This document shows positions 19,551-26,936 of a DNA stretch of 64,000 bases, piece by piece; within the stretch, counting starts at the first letter, position 1; each line of letters starts with the position of its first letter. The notes beneath the pieces are model-generated. The model saw nothing but the letters and a program-made list of their open reading frames with translations, searched no databases and was not told the DNA's origin. Made by a program: the position numbers and the translations under genes. Origin of the DNA: Janthinobacterium sp. CG3. GTDB lineage: Bacteria > Pseudomonadota > Gammaproteobacteria > Burkholderiales > Burkholderiaceae_D. Location of the stretch: assembly GCF_000344615.1 (NCBI RefSeq), contig NZ_KB467824.1, forward strand, positions 46,445 to 110,444, given 5' to 3'.

Positions 19551-19592
19551 GTCGGATTACGCCCTGCGGGCTAATCCGACCTACGGAAATCG
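19551..19592. repeat. REP-like palindromic repeat, copy 3
   Basis: 42 nt: GTCGGATTACGCCCTGCGGG followed by CTAATCCGACCTACGGAAAT and CG. Arms GTCGGATTA and TAATCCGAC pair around a CG-rich loop. It lies between the convergent receptor and azlD genes and is preceded by CGCCAACATG, which recurs at 30380-30420. It may serve both genes as a transcription end. Confidence 0.8.
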
Positions 19593-19595
19593 CGG

Positions 19596-19916
19596 TTAGG
19601 CGAAGTAGGTCAGCAAGCCAATCGCCGCCACGCCGCACAGCACGGTGGCGAACAGGCTGCGGCTGAGCACCGCGCACAGCAGGCAGGCGACGCTGGCGAC
19701 GATGTTCGGCGCGGCCGCGCGCCAGTCGCCGTGGCGGGGAATGAGTTGCTCGGCGACCAGCCCGGCCATGATGGTGACGGGCAGGAAGGACAACCACTCC
19801 TGGTACCATTTTGGGAACGATTGTTTGCGCAGGAACAGCAGCGGAAAGACCCGCGGCACCAGGGTGACCAGGCCGCATCCGGCGATGATTAGGAGGATTT
19901 CGTAGCGGACTTCCAT
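19596..19916 (-). CDS. azlD: AzlD-family branched-chain amino acid exporter subunit
   Basis: 106 residues with four hydrophobic segments; conserved features are TLVPRVFPLLFLRK near the N-terminus and WLSFLPVTIMAGLVAEQL. Small AzlD subunits pair with AzlC in the LIV-E/AzlCD exporter of branched-chain amino acids. ATG 19916 lies 28 bases inside the end of azlC, so the two are translationally coupled. Confidence 0.85.
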   Translation of the reverse strand: MEVRYEILLIIAGCGLVTLVPRVFPLLFLRKQSFPKWYQEWLSFLPVTIMAGLVAEQLIPRHGDWRAAAPNIVASVACLLCAVLSRSLFATVLCGVAAIGLLTYFA

Positions 19917-20644
19917 CGCAGGGCTCCCATGGCAATAAACGAGGTGATGATGGCGGTCAGCACGACGCTGAACTCGCGGCCGAACAGCAGGGCGACCGGT
20001 TCGAGCAAGGCGACGGTCATGACGGCGGCGAAGATCTGCACGGCGCGGTCGCGGGCCGCCATTAATTGCAGCACGATCAGGCCGATGAACATCGCCACCA
20101 ACGCGAATTGCAGGCTTTGCATGAAGTTGGCTGGGATCCAGGTCGCGGCCAGCGCGCCGATGATATTGCCCAGCAACCAATTCAGATAGGCCGTCAGGTT
20201 CAGGCCGGCCATCCACGCAAACGACAGCTTGCCGCTTTTCTGCGCGGCGACCGCGGCCACGCCGAAGGTTTCGTCGGTCAGTTGCGCGCCCAGCAAAAAA
20301 TTGCGCAGGCTGCCCATGTGCTTAAAGTAGGGCACCAGATAGGCCGACATCAGCAGGTGGCGCAGGTTGACGAAGAACACCGCGACGCACACGGCGATGG
20401 CGGCGGCGTGGCTTTGCACCATGCCGGCGATGATGAATTGGGCCGAGCCGGCGTAGACGATCAGCGACATCAGCGCCACCTCCATCGTGCTCAGGCCGGA
20501 CACCCGGGCCAGCGCGCCGGCGGAAAAGCCGATGCTCAGGTAGCCCAGCACGGTGGGTACGCAGGCGATGCAGCCGTCCAGGAATCGCCTGGTCCAATTC
20601 TCGTGGCCGAGGGCGGTGGCGTCGATGTCGGCGGAGGGTGGCAT
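19889..20644 (-). CDS. azlC: AzlC-family branched-chain amino acid permease
   Basis: 251 residues, normal family length. AzlC hallmarks are visible: VPTVLGYLSIGFSAGALA, YAGSAQFI, NLRHLLMSAYL and TDETFGV. Integral inner-membrane protein that exports branched-chain amino acids or analogues together with AzlD. It is the first gene of a two-gene unit whose promoter should lie in 20645-20740; no regulator is adjacent. Confidence 0.88.
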   Translation of the reverse strand: MPPSADIDATALGHENWTRRFLDGCIACVPTVLGYLSIGFSAGALARVSGLSTMEVALMSLIVYAGSAQFIIAGMVQSHAAAIAVCVAVFFVNLRHLLMSAYLVPYFKHMGSLRNFLLGAQLTDETFGVAAVAAQKSGKLSFAWMAGLNLTAYLNWLLGNIIGALAATWIPANFMQSLQFALVAMFIGLIVLQLMAARDRAVQIFAAVMTVALLEPVALLFGREFSVVLTAIITSFIAMGALRWKSATKSS

Positions 20645-20742
20645 GGGCTAAGGGCGCGGTGGCTGGTAACTATCGGTATCGCATAGTATGGGAATCAGCA
20701 ATACAGCACAAGTACACTTGGCCGTATAGTTACACGGACTGT

Positions 20743-20787
20743 ACCGGGCGCGCCGCCGGTACACCGTTGGCCGGCGGCGCGCCCGGT
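20743..20787. terminator. Perfect 17-bp hairpin downstream of barrel gene
   Basis: ACCGGGCGCGCCGCCGG at 20743-20759 pairs perfectly with CCGGCGGCGCGCCCGGT at 20771-20787, with an 11-nt loop. It follows the stop of the minus-strand barrel gene (20797). No T-run follows on either strand, so it is an unusual or Rho-assisted terminator, or an mRNA-stabilising hairpin. Confidence 0.65.
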
Positions 20788-20796
20788 CCTCGTCGT

Positions 20797-21354
20797 TTAG
20801 AACTTGTAGCGCAGGCCGGCCGACAGCATTTGCGCCTTGATGGTGGTGCGGTCGGCGCTTTGTACCTTGCCGAAGTGCTCGTACTCGGCCACCAGCGCCA
20901 GCGTTGGCGTAAAGTTGTAGCTGGCGCCAACGCCGAACAGGGGCGAATTATTCCGGTACTTCAAAGTCCGTACGCCGCCCGGCAGCTCGAACCTGTTGCG
21001 GTTGGCGGTCACGCCGACTTTGCCGAATACCGAAAACTGCTCCGACACCGGCATCGTGGCGGTGCCGGCCACATACAGCGCGGACGGCATGATATGCGCG
21101 CCGTCGACGCCGTTGACGCTGGCGTCGTGGTCGCCCAGGATGGCATAGCCGGCTTCGACGCCAAAGGTCGGGTTGAACTGGTAGCCGCCGTAGAGCTTGC
21201 CGCCGAAATTGTTGCCGCTCGAGGTCTTGTTGTAGGAGTCGATGTTGAGACCGACGCCGCCGACGCTGGCGCCGGCATAGGCGCTTTGCGCCTGCGCCGC
21301 AAACGGCATGGTCAGGGCGGAGGCGAGCAGGGCGATGGAGAATACTTGTTTCAT
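20797..21354 (-). CDS. Small outer-membrane beta-barrel protein, paralogue of the 16 kb barrel
   Basis: 185 residues: signal peptide KQVFSIALLASALTMPFAAQAQ, then a barrel with YGGYQFNPTFGVEAGYAI, ASYNFTPTLALVAEYEHFGKV and C-terminal GLRYKF. The ending VAEYE.FGKV is nearly the same as in the barrel at 16035-16598, so the two are duplicates. Porin-like or unknown role. Its promoter must lie in 21355-21480, where nothing else is visible. Confidence 0.8.
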   Translation of the reverse strand: MKQVFSIALLASALTMPFAAQAQSAYAGASVGGVGLNIDSYNKTSSGNNFGGKLYGGYQFNPTFGVEAGYAILGDHDASVNGVDGAHIMPSALYVAGTATMPVSEQFSVFGKVGVTANRNRFELPGGVRTLKYRNNSPLFGVGASYNFTPTLALVAEYEHFGKVQSADRTTIKAQMLSAGLRYKF

Positions 21355-21524
21355 ATCAGATTTCCTTGGCTGGTGAGGGGGCGCGGCGGCCCAGATCGTT
21401 ACGGATGGGCGGCGCCATCATTGTCGATCCCGCCGTGCCGGGCAATAAAAACCAAGGGTGTATTACCTGACTGGCATTTTGGTACTGTGTGGCGGTACTT
21501 CCCGGGGACGCGTTTGAATGCGGC

Positions 21525-22149
21525 TCACGCGGCGACGATATTAAAGGCGGTCGCGGCCGCGGCAAAACCCGGGGTGTCGGGAAGCGCGAGAACGGATGGT
21601 TTGGCATGCAGTCGAGCAGCCGCCCGATCGAAAAGGATCACTGCGCGTTCAGTGTTGAGATGGCGCGACATGTACACGAAGCCGTCGAAATTCAAAGGGT
21701 TGTCGAAAATCGATAGTGACCATTGTTGAGTGATGGCATAGGAGGCCGTTCCAGCCAAGTCGGCATGTCCAGACAGGCGCTTGAGCGTTGCGCCTGTTAG
21801 TTCGTGGTTCGAGCAAACGCAGGGCCGAGCCAGTAAAACTGTGAACACTCTGCCGTTCCAAGGCGGTATAGCTGACCTGGAACCGGCCATTGACTGGTAT
21901 TTCGTCATGCAGCAGCGATTCAGCAATGGCGACCTCCAGCGAGAACCCGAGGTAGCAGGAGCGAAATTCCGGTGCGCCAGCAAGGCAACCCGGGGCGTCA
22001 AAGCGATTGGCCCCCGAGCAACCGAAGTAAGGTTCCCCGGTAGCATATTTAGAAATCCTCACCAAAGTTCGTCGACCCAGCCGCATGACGGGAAGGCTAT
22101 CGTCGGTGGCTAAAGACGGCGGCGGCGAGCCAAGCGGGACGGCGGTCAA
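21525..22149 (-). pseudogene. RES-domain toxin gene, frameshifted
   Basis: The 5' part (frame from TTG 22149; possible ATG at 22086) encodes the RES N-terminal half: VRISKYATGEPYFG, FRSCYLGFSLEVAIAESLL. Near 21818-21830 the frame is lost, and the rest of the domain continues in another frame: LTGATLKRLSGHADLAG, YMSRHLNTERAVILFDRA, ending at 21525. Together they would make one RES protein of about 200 residues; RES toxins degrade cellular NAD+. Either the toxin is inactivated by a one-base indel, or the base call is wrong. It starts exactly after the antitoxin stop (TAATTG). Confidence 0.75.
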
Positions 22150-22839
22150 TTAGCGTTCCACGAACCCGGCAGCCGTTACCAATACCGCCTGCCGGTCACC
22201 CTGCTGCAACGCCTGCAGCGGGGTAACTCCGTTCAGGGAGGCCTTGGGAGTGGTAAAGAACTGCCATTTGCTAGACGCCGGTATGTCGCCCAACGCGCGC
22301 GTCACCTTCTCCAGATCGCGCCGGGACACCTTGCCATCGGAGTAGAACGCTGGATACAAAAGGCGGCCGCCACCGCCCTCCAGCGCGAATACCCGCCCGG
22401 CTTTGAGGGCCTTGCTGACGGCCTGCGGTGACACGTTCAGGCGATCGGCCAGATCCTGCGCGGCGATCAGAGCGCCGCTCTCGGCCAGCTCGGTGCGCCG
22501 TTCCTGTTCCTGCATTGCCATGTTGCGCATGAAAGTCACGTTTTCAGCGGGTCGCTTGATCAGTTCCTTAACGCCCGCCAATGTGTTGCCGCGGTGGAGC
22601 GCCGCGACAAGCCCTTCCCGTGTCATGACGGGTATTTCATTCTGAATTTCGTCTTTGCCGATGAATTCGCGTCTTTTCGCCTGCGGGCGCAGCTTGATGA
22701 TGACGTAGCCGGCGCCCAAGTCTGCTGCCTGCTCAATGTTGGCTGGAGCAAGCGCCTCGATCCGGGCAGGCTGCACAGGCCATGAACTTGCGCTTTGGCC
22801 AGCTACGGGGCGCTTCATGGCCGAAATTTTGGTAGTCAT
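22150..22839 (-). CDS. Xre/MbcA/ParS-type antitoxin of the RES toxin
   Basis: 229 residues from ATG 22839, preferred over ATG 22863 because GGGAGG lies just upstream. It has an HTH-like segment AAQDLADRLNVSPQAVSKAL in the middle and a C-terminal antitoxin toxin-binding region (SKWQFFTTPKASLNGVTPLQ, QQGDRQAVLVTAAGF). It is longer than usual for these antitoxins, with about 90 extra N-terminal residues. It would bind its operator and neutralise the RES toxin encoded immediately downstream; here the antitoxin is intact while the toxin is not. Confidence 0.75.
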   Translation of the reverse strand: MTTKISAMKRPVAGQSASSWPVQPARIEALAPANIEQAADLGAGYVIIKLRPQAKRREFIGKDEIQNEIPVMTREGLVAALHRGNTLAGVKELIKRPAENVTFMRNMAMQEQERRTELAESGALIAAQDLADRLNVSPQAVSKALKAGRVFALEGGGGRLLYPAFYSDGKVSRRDLEKVTRALGDIPASSKWQFFTTPKASLNGVTPLQALQQGDRQAVLVTAAGFVER

Positions 22840-22883
22840 GATTCCTCCCTTGGGAGTTTTCATTGTACTGCGATGGCGATATT

Positions 22884-22901
22884 AATCAACCAAATCAACC
22901 A
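22884..22901. repeat. Tandem 9-bp repeat upstream of antitoxin
   Basis: AATCAACCA occurs twice in immediate succession, about 45 bases upstream of the antitoxin start (minus strand). It is a plausible operator for the antitoxin, since these systems autoregulate. The rest of 22902-23118 shows no gene. Confidence 0.45.
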
Positions 22902-23118
22902 AAATTGGCCGGAAAAGTGATAACGACTCAGACCGGCCACGCAGGATTTTGACAAATTTCATGCGTAAAATTCCAGTTGACGGGCTATAGCGCCAATGCC
23001 TAGCCGGAGTCGGCGCGCGCTTTTCCGAGGAGTGAGGCTGTGCCTTGCTCGCAGGAGGAATTTCGCGTATTCTTCACTTGATTGACTCTGAATACAATTA
23101 AAATCAATTGCGGAATAA

Positions 23119-23778
23119 ATGGCAAAAGCACCCTATATCGAAGATCACAGACTAAAGCACATGCTGAAAGTTGCGGCCGTAAGCGGCGAACTTCCAGTGC
23201 GCAATGTCGCGTTGCTCACATGTGTGTATGGCACCGGCATGATGCTGACCGAGCTGGCCCGGTTGCCGCTACGGGCATACCTGAAGGCCGATGGCTCCGT
23301 GTTGGATGAATCCGCAGTGCCTGCGGAGATAGCGTACAACGGCAGCGAGCGCCCGCTGTACTGGTCCAATGCGAAGCTTGTCGCAGCCATCGACAAATAC
23401 CTCGACTATCGAGTGGACCACCGCCATCGCGTAACGACTCGAAAGGCCGCTTACAGAAGCTTGGACCCGGATGCTCCGATCTTTCTCACAGACGAAGGCG
23501 AGCCGTACAAGCTGACGCCGAGACGTACCGGCACGGGGGCAATAAGCTACTCGTGCGACAGCCTCAGCCAGCTCTTCCGCAAGCTGCACTTGCAAGCGGG
23601 CGTTGAGGGTGCGAGCGCGATGTCGGGTCGCCGAACGTTTGCGGTTCGCCTGAACAACAACAATATCGACCTCAAGCACATCAAAGTTCTGCTGGGCTTG
23701 AAGACGCTACAAGCCACAAAGGCGCTGATTGATGCTGACCCTGTACGCTTGGGCAAGATCGCTGCGAGCGTGTTCTGA
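23119..23778 (+). CDS. Tyrosine-recombinase-fold protein lacking catalytic residues
   Basis: 219 residues, short for an integrase because the N-terminal core-binding domain is absent. The fold is recognisable (LLTCVYGTGMMLTELARL; SGRRTFAVRLNNNNIDLKHI; VLLGLKTLQATKALID), but key residues are changed: the first Arg becomes Met (GTGMMLTEL), the His of HxxR becomes Met, the GH of the third motif becomes GL, and the nucleophile Tyr is missing from ATKALID. It is therefore unlikely to cut DNA, and more likely a DNA-binding or regulatory derivative. It leads a co-directional set of small genes and overlaps the next gene by TGATG. Confidence 0.65.
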   Translation: MAKAPYIEDHRLKHMLKVAAVSGELPVRNVALLTCVYGTGMMLTELARLPLRAYLKADGSVLDESAVPAEIAYNGSERPLYWSNAKLVAAIDKYLDYRVDHRHRVTTRKAAYRSLDPDAPIFLTDEGEPYKLTPRRTGTGAISYSCDSLSQLFRKLHLQAGVEGASAMSGRRTFAVRLNNNNIDLKHIKVLLGLKTLQATKALIDADPVRLGKIAASVF

Positions 23779-23990
23779 TGCCGAAGAGCCAGCTTACGCA
23801 GCAAGAATTTTTGCGGGACGCTATGCATCGCCTCGGCATGACTCGGGATGAATTCGCTCAACGAATCGCAGTTAAGCGCAAGACGCTGGATAACTGGCTT
23901 TTGCCGCCCAGTGAATCGGCGCGTGGCATGCCTGATATGGCGTGGAAGTTTATTCAAGAGATTTTGGATAAAGAAGCAAAAACCGCTTGA
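23778..23990 (+). CDS. Small helix-turn-helix protein
   Basis: 70 residues. The segment FLRDAMHRLGMTRDEFAQRI followed by AVKRKTLDNWLLP is an Xre-like helix-turn-helix, with a C-terminal helix MAWKFIQEILDKEAKT. The start codon overlaps the recombinase-like stop (TGATG at 23776-23780), so the two are translationally coupled and probably work together. A strong promoter for the next gene overlaps its last codon. Likely a DNA-binding regulator; target unknown. Confidence 0.7.
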   Translation: MPKSQLTQQEFLRDAMHRLGMTRDEFAQRIAVKRKTLDNWLLPPSESARGMPDMAWKFIQEILDKEAKTA

Positions 23991-24014
23991 CTACCCCCAT
24001 TGAGGGTATATAAT
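23987..24014 (+). promoter_or_regulatory. Strong sigma-70-type promoter
   Basis: TTGACT (23987-23992) and TATAAT (24009-24014) are separated by 16 bases. Between them the sequence CCCCATTGAGGG is partly symmetric. It lies at the 3' end of the HTH gene and points at the DUF1640 gene and the small-gene array. Confidence 0.75.
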
Positions 24015-24060
24015 GATTTGCATGGAAGCGCAAGTGCGCATCACTCTACCGGAGATTTTA

Positions 24061-24402
24061 ATGGCAGCAATTGCGTTTGACACACTCAAGATGGCGGAAC
24101 GCTTGGAGAGTGCTGGTATGCCAGCCGCTCAGGCAAAGATGCAGGCAACTGTTCTTGCGGAGGTCATTACCGCCGAAGACGCGAGCATCGTAGACCGTTT
24201 TTCCAGCAAGCAGGACGTTGCCGTGGAATTGGCTGCAATCAAGGCCGGAATTGAAAAACTGGATTCAAAAATTTCCCAAAGCGCTGCCGAGTTTAAGGCG
24301 TTGAATTCGGACACCAAGGCCGAGTTGATCCGCTGGGTCGTGTCGGTTGGGATTCTGCAAATGGCACTGGTCGCCGGGCTTGTCCTCAAGCTCGTCAAGT
24401 AA
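24061..24402 (+). CDS. DUF1640-like coiled-coil protein with C-terminal membrane helix
   Basis: 113 residues from ATG 24061 (GGAG 8 nt upstream). It has the DUF1640/CCDC90-like layout: FDTLKMAERLESAGMPAAQA at the N-terminus, a coiled coil (AAIKAGIEKLDSKISQSAAE), and one membrane helix ending the protein (WVVSVGILQMALVAGLVLKLV). Bacterial members are small membrane-anchored coiled-coil proteins often found in mobile regions; function unknown. Transcribed from the promoter just upstream. Confidence 0.7.
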   Translation: MAAIAFDTLKMAERLESAGMPAAQAKMQATVLAEVITAEDASIVDRFSSKQDVAVELAAIKAGIEKLDSKISQSAAEFKALNSDTKAELIRWVVSVGILQMALVAGLVLKLVK

Positions 24403-24460
24403 GGAAAATCCCGCGTTTCTGCGCCCGCCACCTGGACGGCCTCCAGGGTGAGGAAAATAG

Positions 24461-24562
24461 ATGTCCGATATTCAAATATTTGAAAGACAAGTGCGTCATC
24501 GCTCCTCTGATCACTTGAAGGCGATGTCCTTGCTGGCAGCTCACAGCCTCACGGGCCTATGA
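24461..24562 (+). CDS. 33-codon ORF overlapping the IS-interrupted gene (ATGA)
   Basis: Starts at ATG 24461 after GTGAGGAAAATAG, a good ribosome-binding site, and encodes 33 residues (MSDIQIFERQVRHRS...SLLAAHSLTGL) before TGA 24560-24562. The next gene starts at ATG 24559, so they overlap by ATGA. Read across the overlap the two look like one continuous helical protein, so this may be the true N-terminus separated by a frameshift, or a coupled leader ORF. No family recognised. Confidence 0.45.
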   Translation: MSDIQIFERQVRHRSSDHLKAMSLLAAHSLTGL

Positions 24563-24735
24563 TTTCGGTGTTGCGTCAGGAGCTTGATTCGATGGTGCGA
24601 GTGATCTTCTTGCTTGCCCAACCAAGTGACATTAGAGTTCAGTTGATTGCAGATTCTGTGAATGGCAATAAATGGAAAATTGGGCGGCAAAATGTGACTG
24701 ATCGGCAGATGGTGGATCTTGCCCAACAATTGCAA

Positions 24736-24744
24736 GGTTGGACC
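24736..24744. repeat. Target-site duplication, left copy
   Basis: GGTTGGACC directly precedes the left IS end and is repeated exactly at 26230-26238. A 9-bp duplication is typical of IS50/Tn5-type elements. Confidence 0.9.
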
Positions 24745-26229
24745 CACCTCGTTATACACAAGTCCGGACCAACATCCAGCCGGTTTGAAAACGCGTTTAC
24801 ATTCAATGACTTAACGCGCCCCTTGTAAACTTGCCATTATTCAGGTTTACTCTCGTCTTTTGCGTGGACGAGTTGGCGACAGCATCAGCACCTTGGACCG
24901 AGCCGGAATTTGAACAACTCGACTTGGGCGATGCGCGCCTGAACAAACGAGCAAGGATCTTGATGGAACGATTTGCGGCTGACCCGACGGCGAGCGTGCC
25001 GAAGGCCTGCCAAGGCTGGGGCGAGACGATGGCGGCCTACCGCTTCTTCGACAACGACAGCGTGGACTGGCAGGCGATTATGGCGCCGCATTGGCAGCAG
25101 ACACAGCAACGCATGGCTGCGCTGCCGGTGGTGCTGTGCTTGCAGGACACGACCGAACTCGATTTCAATGGCCAAGGCGCGTTCGGCCTCGGTCCGTTGA
25201 GCTATGAAGCCCAGCGCGGCATGTACCTGCACCCGACGTATGCGGTCACACCCGCGCGCGAGCCGCTGGGCATCGTCGACGCGTGGATGTGGGCGCGTGA
25301 AAAGAAGGACAAGACCGGTGCGCGCGGCGGGCCGAAGGAAAGCCTGCGCTGGATCGAAGGCTACGAACGCATCGCCGAGATGGCCGCGCAGTTGCCAGCT
25401 ACACGCTTGGTCTATGTCGCCGACCGCGAGGCCGATCTGGTGCCGCTGATGCTGCGCGCGCAAGAACTGGGCGCGCCGGCCGACTGGCTGGTGCGCGCTA
25501 AGCACAACCGCTGCCTTCCCGACGGCGACAGGCTGTGGGGGCACACGGGAGCAGGCGCGCCGATCGGCGAGCTGACATTCGCGATGGCGGCGCGGCACGG
25601 GGTGAAGGCGCGCACGGTGCGCCAGCACCTGTGGGCACGCTCGGTGACGCTGCCTGCGGGCAAAGGCAAGAGCGTCCTCGCCACGTGCGTGATCGCGCGC
25701 GAGATCGATGCGCCGGACGGCGTCAAGCCGATCGAATGGCGCTTGCTGACTAACCGCGCGGCCGCCACGCCCGCAGCGCTCGTCGAGCTGATCGACTGGT
25801 ACCGCGCGCGCTGGGAAATCGAGATGCTGTTCGACGTGCTCAAGAACGCCTGCCGGGTCGAGGCGCTGCAACTGGGTTCGATCACGCAGCTTGAACGGGC
25901 CCTGGCGCTGTTCATGGTGGTGGCTTGGCGCATTGCGCGTTTGATGCGCTTGGGCCGGACCTGTCCGGACCTGGACGCGGAACTGTTCTTCGATCCGGAT
26001 GAGATTCAAGCGGCCTATTTGCTGCGCAAAAAGACGCCACCGAACAAGCCACGCCTGAACGACGTTCTGCGCCAAGTCGCCTGCGTCGGCGGCTTCCTCG
26101 CTCGCAAGAGCGATGGCGAGCCCGGCGTCAAGACGATCTGGCTTGGATTGAAGGATGTTCACGTGGCGGCGGAAACGATACGCACCCTACGCGAAATGGG
26201 GGCGCTCAAGAGTTGTGTATAACGAGGTG
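24745..26229 (+). mobile_element. IS4-family insertion sequence, IS50 (Tn5-like) group, complete
   Basis: 1485 bp. Terminal inverted repeats are CACCTCGTTATACACAAGTC (24745-24764) and, at the right end, the complement of CACCTCGTTATACACAACTC (26210-26229): 19 of 20 match. The inner TTATACACAAGT is the same as in the Tn5 outside end, placing it in the IS50 group. It is flanked by the 9-bp direct repeat GGTTGGACC. It carries one intact transposase gene, so it may still be active. Confidence 0.93.
24864..26222 (+). CDS. IS4-family transposase (IS50 group)
   Basis: 452 residues from GTG 24864 (MDELATASAPW); the frame is open further upstream to TTG 24831. The DDE residues are in place: LQDTTELDF, VADREADLVPL, and the Y-x2-R-x3-E-x6-K signature in YRARWEIEMLFDVLK. 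The N-terminal region (LDLGDARLNKRARILMERFA, ACQGWGETMAAYRFFDN) is the DNA-binding transposase domain of Tn5-like enzymes. Full length with no frameshift, so predicted functional. Confidence 0.9.
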   Translation: MDELATASAPWTEPEFEQLDLGDARLNKRARILMERFAADPTASVPKACQGWGETMAAYRFFDNDSVDWQAIMAPHWQQTQQRMAALPVVLCLQDTTELDFNGQGAFGLGPLSYEAQRGMYLHPTYAVTPAREPLGIVDAWMWAREKKDKTGARGGPKESLRWIEGYERIAEMAAQLPATRLVYVADREADLVPLMLRAQELGAPADWLVRAKHNRCLPDGDRLWGHTGAGAPIGELTFAMAARHGVKARTVRQHLWARSVTLPAGKGKSVLATCVIAREIDAPDGVKPIEWRLLTNRAAATPAALVELIDWYRARWEIEMLFDVLKNACRVEALQLGSITQLERALALFMVVAWRIARLMRLGRTCPDLDAELFFDPDEIQAAYLLRKKTPPNKPRLNDVLRQVACVGGFLARKSDGEPGVKTIWLGLKDVHVAAETIRTLREMGALKSCV

Positions 26230-26238
26230 GGTTGGACC
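26230..26238. repeat. Target-site duplication, right copy
   Basis: GGTTGGACC, identical to 24736-24744, immediately after the right IS end. Confidence 0.9.
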
Positions 26239-26533
26239 GCATCAGTTTACAAATTCGGATGCGCGTTTATTCACTTGTCCGCATTGCATGACTGCAACGA
26301 GCGTGATCCTCTCCAACTTCTTCCACCTGCGGAACGCGACGACATCCTCGATCATTGCCGTAGTTACCACGGTGGCCCTGTTCATCCGGATGCTGGGTTT
26401 ATGGATTTAGTTCGGTTCCTGCCAATGGCGTTGAAAAAAGTCGCAGGCAATTTGGAGGAATACCTAGAAGAATTGTTGAACGGACGTTCGCTTGACGACG
26501 TTCTTTGAGCCATCAAGGAAAACCGGGCGCAGT

Positions 26534-26551
26534 TTTTCGCGTCCGCGAAAA
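26534..26551. repeat. Hairpin between the interrupted gene and the next small gene
   Basis: TTTTCGCG and CGCGAAAA (8-bp perfect arms, 2-nt loop) follow the box AAGGAAAACC (26515). A similar box plus TTTCGC/GCGAAA hairpin recurs at 26880-26910, suggesting a repeated spacer between the small genes. Confidence 0.5.
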
Positions 26552-26563
26552 TGAAAGAAAAAA

Positions 26564-26881
26564 ATGTTCGCTATTCGCTTCACCAAAACAGTCTGGGACA
26601 GTGCATCGCATCAACAAGCATCTGAGATGGCAATCCTTGTCCGAGATGACGAATTACCTTGTCCGCCGAGTGTCAGCGTTGAGTATTTTTGGCCTTTATT
26701 GATGCCAGAACGACCGAAAGCTGTGCGATGGGACTTCGATCAGCGGCGATTCGACTGCGCCATGCCTGATGAACACCAAGGTGATGGAATTGATGACTAC
26801 GATTTCGATGAGCTGTTGGAGCACCTAATCAGCGGTGGCTGGAAGCTAGTGAATCGCAAACCTTGGCAGTGGCCTACCTAG
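26564..26881 (+). CDS. Small unknown acidic protein
   Basis: 105 residues. No family recognised. It starts FAIRFTKTVWDSASHQQASE, has a Pro-rich stretch, and ends in an acidic segment (DGIDDYDFDELLEHLISGGW) followed by KPWQWPT. No signal peptide or membrane helix, so probably cytoplasmic. It lies 55 bases after the interrupted gene on the same strand, with only a weak A-rich ribosome-binding site, and is followed by paired hairpins. Confidence 0.55.
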   Translation: MFAIRFTKTVWDSASHQQASEMAILVRDDELPCPPSVSVEYFWPLLMPERPKAVRWDFDQRRFDCAMPDEHQGDGIDDYDFDELLEHLISGGWKLVNRKPWQWPT

Positions 26882-26886
26882 GAAAA

Positions 26887-26925
26887 ATGGTTTCGCGGAG
26901 GCGAAACCATATAAACCGTTTATAT
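26887..26925 (+). promoter_or_regulatory. Two overlapping hairpins ahead of the zinc-ribbon gene
   Basis: A 10-bp perfect stem (ATGGTTTCGC/GCGAAACCAT, 26887-26910) overlaps by two bases an AT-rich 8-bp stem (ATATAAAC/GTTTATAT, 26909-26925). The ribosome-binding site GGAAAAA (26926-26932) follows at once and ATG 26937 comes next. The stems cannot both be complete, so they could control termination or access to the ribosome-binding site. Confidence 0.5.
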
Positions 26926-26936
26926 GGAAAAACATC

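Larger units (their letters stand above)
24559..26508 (+). pseudogene. Unknown gene interrupted by the IS50-type insertion sequence
   Basis: The 5' part (24559-24744, 62 codons, ending ...LQGWT) and the 3' part (26239-26508, 89 codons, starting ASVYKFGC) are in the same frame once the IS and one copy of the 9-bp duplication are removed. This restores a 151-residue protein, or 184 with the overlapping upstream ORF. Visible features: LRQELDSMVRVIFLLAQ helix, FGCAFIHLSALHDCNERDPL, and an acidic end NLEEYLEELLNGRSLDDVL. No family recognised. The break is clean, so the insertion is recent. Confidence 0.75.

Noticed and set aside
23119..23778. Functional site-specific integrase of the island
   Set aside because: Catalytic Arg, His and Tyr positions are substituted and the N-terminal domain is absent, so it was called inactive instead.
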